A stretch of 7,059 nt of DNA from DUZB01 sp964407525 (GTDB lineage Bacteria; Desulfobacterota; DSM-4660; Desulfatiglandales; Desulfatiglandaceae). Positions 1-5,183 of this stretch are shown here, in pieces; positions within the stretch are counted from its first letter, which is position 1; each line of letters opens with the position of its first letter. The notes under the pieces are model-generated. The model searched no databases and was not told the origin of the DNA. It was given only the letters and a program-made list of their open reading frames with translations. The translations under genes were made by a program, and so were the position numbers. Location: assembly GCA_964407525.1 (NCBI GenBank), contig CAYOWC010000262.1:1-7059 (forward strand), read 5' to 3'.

Positions 1-2
1 AT

Positions 3-374
3 AAATGGTTTGTGGAAGAATTCAACAAACGCTATAAAAAATACCCCACCTATCCTTCATACCATGCCTTTCAGGCCATTGCATCGTACAAAACCGCTGT
101 GGAAAAGGCGTCGAGCCTTGTGGGAGGATGGCCCAGCATCGAAGATATTGCCAAGGCCCTGGGCAATATGAGCCTGGAAACCCCTTCAGGGTATCTGACC
201 ATCAACAAGGACCACAATGCGCGAGAAGACTGTCTTGTGGGAATCTCCAAGAAGGTGAAGGGGTATCCTTTCCCGATCCTGGATCCTGACAAACTGGAAG
301 TATTCCCCTCATTCCAGGTGAATGCGCCGGCGGGCATCTCCACAGAAGCCTGGATTAACGGCTGGAAATCATAG
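3..374 (+). CDS. Branched-chain amino acid-type ABC transporter substrate-binding protein, C-terminal part (5' end outside window)
   Basis: This is the last 123 codons of a periplasmic solute-binding protein of the HAAT family (Peripla_BP_6/LivJ-LivK-like fold). The frame is open to the left edge, so the true start lies upstream; the GTG at 12 is an internal Val codon. The fragment opens with a pattern typical of the family's C-terminal half: F-x-x-x-F-x-x-R-Y, then P-x-Y-x-x-Y-H-A-F-Q-A-I, then a helix ending K-A-S-S-L, followed by D-I-A-K-A-L. The next stretch (T-P-S-G-Y-L-T-I, N-K-D-H-N) matches the 'G...G...f...dH' segment where these proteins list the default cargo function. The protein ends GWKS-TAG. 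In this family it delivers the solute to the LivH/LivM pair, which is encoded just downstream. The substrate cannot be read from this portion because most ligand contacts lie in the missing N-terminal half. Confidence 0.85.
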   Translation, partial: KWFVEEFNKRYKKYPTYPSYHAFQAIASYKTAVEKASSLVGGWPSIEDIAKALGNMSLETPSGYLTINKDHNAREDCLVGISKKVKGYPFPILDPDKLEVFPSFQVNAPAGISTEAWINGWKS

Positions 375-391
375 GAAAGAGTCTATTATAG

Positions 392-415
392 GCGGCGGGA
401 GGTATCTTCCGCCGC
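392..415 (+). other. GC-rich RNA hairpin after the binding-protein gene (3'-end stabiliser or partial terminator)
   Basis: The 24 bases fold into a 10-bp stem (GCGGCGGGAG with CTTCCGCCGC's complementing arm, one G-U pair) closed by a GTAT tetraloop. It starts 17 bases after the binding-protein stop codon. The hairpin is followed by a T and eight A bases, not by a T tract, so it lacks the usual mark of an intrinsic terminator on the + strand. Hairpins at this place in binding-protein-dependent transporter operons are known to protect the upstream mRNA and raise binding-protein levels over those of the membrane parts. That role is inferred here. Confidence 0.6.
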
Positions 416-472
416 TAAAAAAAACAAACCCAAACAAAACCCTAGCTAAAGATATTTGAAATTTTTAAAAGC

Positions 473-565
473 GAATATCGAGGTAAGCGAAGACTTCGAT
501 ATCGAACAAGGAATGTCGAATCATGAAGTTTCCCTTCGACATTCATTATTCCTTGTTCGATATTC
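473..565. repeat. Palindromic intergenic repeat element (nested inverted repeats, possible miniature mobile element)
   Basis: About 93 bases of nested inverted repeats. The ends, GAATATCGA (473-481) and TCGATATTC (557-565), are perfect 9-bp inverted repeats. Inside, 499-514 (ATATCGAACAAGGAAT) pairs perfectly with 548-563 over 16 bp, and GTCGAA (515-520) pairs with TTCGAC (535-540), leaving 541-547 as a bulge and 521-534 as the loop. An alternative left hairpin pairs 475-484 with 493-502. The TTCGACATTCATTATTCC and TTCGATATT words resemble intergenic repeats I associate with sulfate-reducer genomes; this comes from memory and was not searched. No transposase or clear target-site duplication is visible. 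The element lies between the binding-protein gene and livH, so it would be transcribed if the two are one operon. Confidence 0.6.
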
Positions 566-639
566 TGCGGTTCAAAAAAGCTCACAAATGGAACGCTTTA
601 CAAATGTGATAGATAAACTCTCAGGAATCTAACGGCATA

Positions 640-646
640 AGGAGGG
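640..646 (+). promoter_or_regulatory. Strong ribosome binding site that fixes the livH start
   Basis: AGGAGGG is a near-perfect Shine-Dalgarno sequence. It lies 9 bases before the ATG at 656 but only 3 bases before the in-frame TTG at 650, so the ATG is the better start. Confidence 0.75.
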
Positions 647-655
647 TCTTTGCCT

Positions 656-1525
656 ATGGGGCTGATATATGCCCTCAACGGACTATATTTTGCGGCCTTT
701 CTCTTTCTGACCTCCCTGGGATTAAACATCATCCTGGGCGTCATGGGCATTTTGAACCTGGCCCATGGGTCTCTCTATGCCGTCGGCGGCTTCATGGCCG
801 CTTACCTGATCGGGCTCATGGCCCAGAGCAGCCTTCCCGTCATGTTGCTGGTGTCTGTCCTGGGCGCCGTGGCCGTGGCAGGTTTGGTGGGGTTTGTTCT
901 GGAGACGACCCTGATCAAGCATATGTACCGACGCGCACTGGAATATCAGCTCCTCATTACCTTCGGCATTCTCATGCTGATCGAGGATCTCATCAAGCTG
1001 ATCTTCGGTGGCGAGTCGCGATATGCTTCTGCACCTTTTGACGCCATGGGCAGCCTCGACATTATGGGGTACACTTACTCGGTCTATTTTTTGTTCGTTA
1101 TGGCCGTGGCCGTGGCTGCGGGACTTTTCATCTGGTGGCTGATGGTCCGAACACGACTGGGCATCATGCTGCGCGCCATAGAGATGGATCGGGAAATGGC
1201 CCAGGCCATGGGTATTCCCATGAGAAGTTTGACCATCGCCGCCTTTATGCTGGGTTCCGCCTTCGCCGGTCTGGCCGGAGCCCTGGTGGTCCCTACAACG
1301 CCCGCCGTGATGGGGATGGGAATGGACCCGCTGATCATGGCATTCATCGTGGTGGTCATCGGCGGTTTGGGGAGTCTGAAGGGCGCCTTTCTGGGCTCCA
1401 TCATCGTGGGACTCACACGATCCTACACCATTGCCTATTTTGCGGAACTTGAAATGCCACTGCTTTTTTTGATAGCCGTGGTGATTCTCGTCATTCGGCC
1501 CGAAGGTCTGTTTGGTCAGAAATAG
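656..1525 (+). CDS. livH: Branched-chain amino acid-type ABC transporter permease, LivH-like
   Basis: Inner-membrane permease subunit of a HAAT-family importer; it pairs with the LivM-like protein to form the translocation path. From the ATG at 656 it is 289 residues, a normal LivH length. The N-terminus carries the family signature: G-L-N-I-I-L-G-V-M-G followed by N-L-A-H-G-S-L-Y (residues 22-41). About eight hydrophobic segments are spread through the protein. The cytoplasmic coupling loop is at 166-187 (T-R-L-G-I-M-L-R-A-I then A-Q-A-M-G-I), the 'EAA-like' loop that docks on the ATPases. The C-terminal half has V-I-G-G-L-G-S-L-K-G (234-243), and the protein ends in the typical R-P-E-G-L-F-G. 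livM follows after 12 bases. The gene is separated from the binding-protein gene by 281 bases holding a hairpin and a repeat. The family imports Leu/Ile/Val but also urea, amides and other small solutes, so the substrate is open. Confidence 0.93.
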   Translation: MGLIYALNGLYFAAFLFLTSLGLNIILGVMGILNLAHGSLYAVGGFMAAYLIGLMAQSSLPVMLLVSVLGAVAVAGLVGFVLETTLIKHMYRRALEYQLLITFGILMLIEDLIKLIFGGESRYASAPFDAMGSLDIMGYTYSVYFLFVMAVAVAAGLFIWWLMVRTRLGIMLRAIEMDREMAQAMGIPMRSLTIAAFMLGSAFAGLAGALVVPTTPAVMGMGMDPLIMAFIVVVIGGLGSLKGAFLGSIIVGLTRSYTIAYFAELEMPLLFLIAVVILVIRPEGLFGQK

Positions 1526-1537
1526 AAGGGGAAATTG

Positions 1538-2518
1538 ATGAAAAGGTATATAGTGAACTCCCGTGCCGCCTGCTATGCGGCCATATTGATTGTCCTTCTT
1601 GTCCTGCCGCAATTCATAACCCCTTATCATGTGACCCTCATGGAAACAGGGCTGTCGCTTGCCATCATGGCGCTGGGAGTGAACCTTCTATTGCGCTATA
1701 CGGGGGTCCTCTCATTCGGACACGGGGCTTATTTTGCCGCGGGGGCCTACGCCGTTGGACTCCTCTACATGTATCTGCCCGATCATTTTACGTTTGAAAA
1801 CGCCATTTTGGCGGCGCTCCTGGTTTCGGCGGCAATATCGGCTCTTTTCGGACTTGTGTGTGTTCGCCACACCCGTGTTTTCTTCTCCATCCTTACCCTG
1901 GCGCTTTGCATGCTTCTTTTTGCGGTTCTTGAAAAAGCGTATCATTACACGGGCGGCTCAGATGGCATCCGAATACCTATCCCGCTCTTTTTCGGCCATG
2001 AATTCGAGGGAATGCGGCGCTTCCAATTCCTTTGCGGTCCTTATTATTACATCGTTGTGGGGATTTTCGCGGCCGCGAGCCTTGTCATGCTGGCCATTGT
2101 GAACTCCCCGTTCGGAAAAATCCTGCAGGCCACCAGGGACAATGAACTTCGCGCTGAAATGATCGGCATTCGTGTGAAACGATACCGCCTGTATGCATTT
2201 ATTATTTCGGGGATTTTTTCAGGGCTTTCAGGGGGCGTCTGGAGCTTTGTCAACGGGCACATCACACCTGAAATCTGTAATTGGGTTTTTTCGGGAGAAG
2301 TGGTCTACATGGTTCTTTTAGGCGGCTTTATGATCTTTGAAGGCCCCATCGTCGGCGCCGTTGCCTTTACGTATCTACGGCTCTACGCCGTCGCCACGAC
2401 GCAGTACTGGATGCTGATTATCGGTGCTACTCTGATTTTTCTTGTGCTGGCCCTGCCCGGAGGCATTACCGGGGGAATTCAAAGCCTGTTCAACCGCTTG
2501 AAGCCAAAAAGGGCTTAG
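1538..2518 (+). CDS. livM: Branched-chain amino acid-type ABC transporter permease, LivM-like
   Basis: Second inner-membrane permease subunit, partner of LivH. The ATG at 1538 is chosen over the in-frame TTG at 1535 because AAGGGG (1526-1531) sits 6 bases before it; this gives 326 residues, usual for LivM. Visible family marks: T-G-V-L-S-F-G-H-G-A-Y-F (55-66), the loop T-G-G-S-D-G-I (138-144), the ATPase-docking stretch S-P-F-G-K-I-L-Q-A-T-R-D-N-E with E-M-I-G-I (190-211), and a hydrophobic C-terminal half with V-Y-M-V-L-L-G-G (256-263). After that GG most LivM proteins I know continue G-L-G-S/T-x-x-G-P; here it is F-M-I-F-E-G-P (264-270), a modest departure. The tail is basic (K-P-K-R-A). 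About nine or ten hydrophobic segments can be seen. The stop codon overlaps the ribosome binding site of the next gene, which implies cotranscription. Confidence 0.92.
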   Translation: MKRYIVNSRAACYAAILIVLLVLPQFITPYHVTLMETGLSLAIMALGVNLLLRYTGVLSFGHGAYFAAGAYAVGLLYMYLPDHFTFENAILAALLVSAAISALFGLVCVRHTRVFFSILTLALCMLLFAVLEKAYHYTGGSDGIRIPIPLFFGHEFEGMRRFQFLCGPYYYIVVGIFAAASLVMLAIVNSPFGKILQATRDNELRAEMIGIRVKRYRLYAFIISGIFSGLSGGVWSFVNGHITPEICNWVFSGEVVYMVLLGGFMIFEGPIVGAVAFTYLRLYAVATTQYWMLIIGATLIFLVLALPGGITGGIQSLFNRLKPKRA

Positions 2519-2527
2519 GAGACACGT

Positions 2528-3271
2528 ATGTTGCAGATCCAGAATGTACAGAAATCTTTCGGACAGTTTATGGTCATCAGCGACGTCAGTTTTTCCGTGG
2601 AGAAAAATGAGGTGGTAGCGCTGTTGGGACCCAACGGTGCCGGTAAGACCACCATGGTTAACCTGATCAGTGGGCATCTTCGGCCGGATGCGGGAAAAAT
2701 TCTCCTGGATGATCGAGATATCACTACTGCGCCGGCCCATGTTCGCATCGCTCTGGGCATTGCCAGGAATTTCCAGATTACCCAGCTCTTTGAAGAACTG
2801 AGTGTTTTAGACAATGTGCGAAACTGTATCTTTTCAACCGAGGGCAGATCCGGACGTTTCTTTAAACCCGCAAACGCCTATGATGGGGAGAAAACGGAAG
2901 CCATGAATATTCTGGAGACCTTCAACCTGGCGCAATTTGCCTTGGAGCCGGCCGCGGGTTTAAGCGAGGGGGACAAAAAGATTCTGGATACGGCGATGGC
3001 CTTTGCGCTCAAAGCCAAATTCCTCCTTCTGGACGAACCCACCAGCGGTGTTGCCACATCCGATAAGTTCAAAGTGATGGATACGATTATCTCGGCTATC
3101 CAGAAACAAGGCACCGCAACCCTCATTATTGAACACGACATGGATATTGTGGCTGAATATACGGATCGGGTGATGGTATTGGCTGAGGGCCGAATTCTGG
3201 CTGACGGGGCCTCATCAGAGGTTATGGAAAACAAAGAGGTGAAAGAGACACTTTTCGGGGTGAGCGATTAA
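2528..3271 (+). CDS. livG: Branched-chain amino acid-type ABC transporter ATP-binding protein, LivG-like
   Basis: Cytoplasmic ATPase subunit that powers the LivH/LivM channel. It is 247 residues, within the LivG range. Motifs in order: Walker A G-P-N-G-A-G-K-T (34-41); Q-loop in A-R-N-F-Q-I-T (Q83), where R-N-F-Q is typical of LivG; ABC signature L-S-E-G-D (145-149); Walker B L-L-L-D-E-P (166-171) with catalytic Glu170; and the H-loop I-E-H-D-M (His203). The signature departs from L-S-x-G-Q/E in having Asp at its last position, followed by K-K-I-L-D-T-A in place of the common R-R-L-E-I-A; the D-loop region reads T-S-G-V-A, not the usual x-x-G-L-N. The catalytic residues are intact, so I expect activity. 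The start is supported by TAGGAG (2516-2521), 6 bases ahead of the ATG, overlapping the livM stop. livF follows after 2 bases. Confidence 0.92.
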   Translation: MLQIQNVQKSFGQFMVISDVSFSVEKNEVVALLGPNGAGKTTMVNLISGHLRPDAGKILLDDRDITTAPAHVRIALGIARNFQITQLFEELSVLDNVRNCIFSTEGRSGRFFKPANAYDGEKTEAMNILETFNLAQFALEPAAGLSEGDKKILDTAMAFALKAKFLLLDEPTSGVATSDKFKVMDTIISAIQKQGTATLIIEHDMDIVAEYTDRVMVLAEGRILADGASSEVMENKEVKETLFGVSD

Positions 3272-3273
3272 CC

Positions 3274-3978
3274 ATGCTGCTATCCATTAAAGACTTAGAT
3301 TTCTTTGTCCGCAAGTCTCACATCCTGCGTTCGGTATCTCTGGACGTGAATGAAAAAGAAATTGTGGGGTTACTAGGGCGAAACGGAGCGGGAAAAAGTT
3401 CCATTATCAAATGCATTATGGGACTTTATGCTCCTAAATCAGGGAACATTCTTTTCAAAGGGGAGGACATCACGAACGGGACCACTCGGAAGCGGGTTCT
3501 TTCCGGTGTAGCCTATGCACCGGAAGATGCACGGGTTTTTCCAGATTTGAGTGTGAAGGAAAACGTGAAACTGTCCACTTGGATTATCGAAAAGCGGCAG
3601 GACGGGGAATTTGATCTTGAACAGGGCTTTGAAATTTTCCCCAAACTCAGGGAACTCTGGGAACGAAAAGGCGGTAACCTGTCCGGAGGGGAAAAGAAGA
3701 TGGTGTCCGTTACCCGCGCTCTGGCCCTGAAACCGAATCTACTGCTTCTGGATGAGTCCTTCGAAGGGCTCTCGCCGCTCGTGGTTCGGCATTTCTCTGA
3801 TGCCATGGTACGAATTCGGGACATGGGCATTTCAATCCTTCTGGCTGAGTCCAACCTGGCCAATACGGCTCGGGTGGCGGACCGGGGTTATGTGATTGAG
3901 CGAGGAGAAGCCATATTTCAGGGAACGCTTCGGGAAATCGAGCAGGAAGAGAGTTTGCGCCTCATCCTGGGACGTTAA
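3274..3978 (+). CDS. livF: Branched-chain amino acid-type ABC transporter ATP-binding protein, LivF-like
   Basis: Second ATPase subunit, expected to form a heterodimer with LivG under the permeases. It is 234 residues, a standard LivF length. Motifs: Walker A G-R-N-G-A-G-K-S (35-42), with the G-R-N typical of LivF; a Y-A-P-E-D-A-R-V-F-P stretch (81-90) equivalent to the family's 'vPe.r.iFp' Q-loop region; signature L-S-G-G-E (136-140); and Walker B L-L-L-L-D-E (156-161). After it comes S-F-E-G-L-S-P where P-S-x-G-L-x-P is usual. At the H-loop, where ordinary ABC ATPases have His and LivF proteins commonly have E-Q-N, this protein has A-E-S-N (Ser193). The C-terminal D-R-G-Y-V-I-E-R-G is typical of LivF. 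ATG is 2 bases after the livG stop; GGGGTGAG (3257-3264) within livG can serve as the ribosome binding site. Confidence 0.92.
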   Translation: MLLSIKDLDFFVRKSHILRSVSLDVNEKEIVGLLGRNGAGKSSIIKCIMGLYAPKSGNILFKGEDITNGTTRKRVLSGVAYAPEDARVFPDLSVKENVKLSTWIIEKRQDGEFDLEQGFEIFPKLRELWERKGGNLSGGEKKMVSVTRALALKPNLLLLDESFEGLSPLVVRHFSDAMVRIRDMGISILLAESNLANTARVADRGYVIERGEAIFQGTLREIEQEESLRLILGR

Positions 3979-3983
3979 AAAAT

Positions 3984-3989
3984 AAGGAG
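3984..3989 (+). promoter_or_regulatory. Ribosome binding site that decides the dehydrogenase start
   Basis: AAGGAG lies 9 bases before the ATG at 3999 but only 3 bases before the in-frame TTG at 3993. This favours the ATG, which also gives the usual short N-terminus ahead of the first strand of the family fold. Confidence 0.65.
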
Positions 3990-3998
3990 ATTTTGATT

Positions 3999-5159
3999 AT
4001 GTTGGATAACATCAGTATTTTTAGAACAACGCCCAGGATTGTCATGGGACCGGGGGCTGTCAACGGTCTTGGCCGGGAAGTGCGGGATTTGAAAGCGGCC
4101 CGGGCCCTTATCGTTACCGATCCGGGAATTCTTGATGCAGGGATCCTGGGTCTTGCTGAAGCATCCCTCAAGGAAGCACGCATCAAAACCATGGTTTTCA
4201 GCGACGTATCGCCTGATCCCCGCCACCAGACCGTTGACGACTGCCTCACGGCCGTGAGAGATTTCAAGCCCTCTTGCGTCATCGGACTGGGGGGGGGCAG
4301 TCCCATCGACATCGCGAAGACCGTGGCTGTCATGCTCAGAAATTCAGGAGATATTATCGATTATTGCGGTATTGATCTGGTGCCCAGACCGGGGGTTCCC
4401 ACCGTTATGATTCCCACAACGGCCGGAACCGGCAGTGAAGTGACGCCCATTGCCATCCTGTCGGACGAGGATGAGAAACTCAAAAAAGGGGTTGTGAGTC
4501 CTCACCTGTTTGCAAAAGTTGCCCTTCTGGACCCCCTGTTAACCCTGGGACTCCCCCCGTCCGTGACCGCGGCAACGGGTATGGATGCCCTCATCCATGG
4601 CATTGAGGCGTTTACAAGCGTCAACGCCAATGACATGACCGACATGTTCGCCGTAAGGGCGATTGAGTTGATTGCTGAGAACCTTCGCACGGCCTATGCC
4701 CACGGAGGAAACATTGATGCCCGATCGGCCATGCTGGAAGCCAGCCTTTTGGCGGGGATCGCTTTTGCCAACGCTGGAGTGACCGCCGTTCATGCATTTG
4801 CCTATCCTATAGGGGCTGAATTTCACATTCCTCACGGTGTGGCCAATACCCTTATGCTGGCCGAAGTGATGCGATTCAACCTGGTAGGGAATCTTAAGAA
4901 ATTCGCTGATATTGCCGCATTGATGGGTGAACCTGTGGACGGGCTATCCGATCGTCAGGCGGCTGAGGCAGCTGTTGACGCTGTGATAGTCCTGGCCCAG
5001 GATCTGCAGGTGCCTTCCAGTTTAAGCGAATTCGGCGTTACTGAGAACCATATTGACGATCTGGCTGAAGGGGTTATGAAGGTTACGCGCCTTCTGGCCA
5101 ACAACCCTCGGGCCCTCTCTAAAAAGGACGCAGTGGATATTTACCGGCGAGTCCTGTAG
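3999..5159 (+). CDS. Iron-containing (group III) alcohol dehydrogenase
   Basis: NAD(P)-dependent, metal-dependent alcohol/aldehyde oxidoreductase of the FucO/DhaT/AdhB superfamily, cytoplasmic, 386 residues, full length. The N-terminal nucleotide-binding domain holds G-P-G-A (17-20), A-L-I-V-T-D (36-41), the dinucleotide-binding G-L-G-G-G-S-P-I-D-I-A-K (96-107) and P-T-T-A-G-T-G-S-E-V-T (139-149). The C-terminal helical domain supplies the metal ligands: Asp196 and His200 in G-M-D-A-L-I-H, His265 in V-H-A-F-A-Y-P-I-G, and His279 in H-I-P-H-G. All four are present. The end N-N-P-R-A-L-S-K-K-D-A is also typical. A run of nine G bases (4289-4297) encodes the GGG of the nucleotide loop without breaking the frame. 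The gene starts 20 bases after livF, so it is probably in the transporter operon. Relatives act on ethanol, lactaldehyde/propanediol, 1,3-propanediol, butanol or 4-hydroxybutyrate; the sequence alone does not tell which applies. Confidence 0.93.
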   Translation: MLDNISIFRTTPRIVMGPGAVNGLGREVRDLKAARALIVTDPGILDAGILGLAEASLKEARIKTMVFSDVSPDPRHQTVDDCLTAVRDFKPSCVIGLGGGSPIDIAKTVAVMLRNSGDIIDYCGIDLVPRPGVPTVMIPTTAGTGSEVTPIAILSDEDEKLKKGVVSPHLFAKVALLDPLLTLGLPPSVTAATGMDALIHGIEAFTSVNANDMTDMFAVRAIELIAENLRTAYAHGGNIDARSAMLEASLLAGIAFANAGVTAVHAFAYPIGAEFHIPHGVANTLMLAEVMRFNLVGNLKKFADIAALMGEPVDGLSDRQAAEAAVDAVIVLAQDLQVPSSLSEFGVTENHIDDLAEGVMKVTRLLANNPRALSKKDAVDIYRRVL

Positions 5160-5173
5160 AGGATTTTGACCCT

Positions 5174-5177
5174 GGAG
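5174..5177 (+). promoter_or_regulatory. Ribosome binding site that decides the phosphoesterase start
   Basis: GGAG is 6 bases ahead of the ATG at 5184. The alternative in-frame ATG at 5178 abuts the GGAG and the TTG at 5166 lies before it, so 5184 is preferred. It also gives a short, basic lipoprotein signal start (M-R-T-S-L-K). Confidence 0.55.
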
Positions 5178-5183
5178 ATGTTT

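Noticed and set aside
392..424. Intrinsic terminator on either strand at the GC hairpin
   Set aside because: The + strand has an A tract after the stem, and the bases before the stem do not give a T tract on the minus strand either.
499..563. CRISPR repeat or attachment site in the palindromic region
   Set aside because: There is one palindrome with no regularly spaced direct repeats or spacers, and no integrase or cas gene nearby.
571..640. Sigma-70 or sigma-54 promoter ahead of livH
   Set aside because: TTTACA (597-602) has no matching -10 box at proper spacing; GATAAA (612-617) has only a 3-of-6 -35; TGGAAC (589-594) lacks the GC of a -12 element.
650..658. TTG at 650 as start of livH
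   Set aside because: It is only 3 bases from the ribosome binding site; the ATG at 656 is 9 bases away and gives a normal LivH N-terminus. The same logic rejects TTG starts at 1535, 3993 and 5166.
722..1630. Long minus-strand open frame of about 300 codons opposite livH
   Set aside because: It is rich in His, Gln, Asp and Gly with no recognisable domain, and lies opposite a clear permease whose hydrophobic codons (CTG, ATC, GCC) create it. It is a shadow frame.
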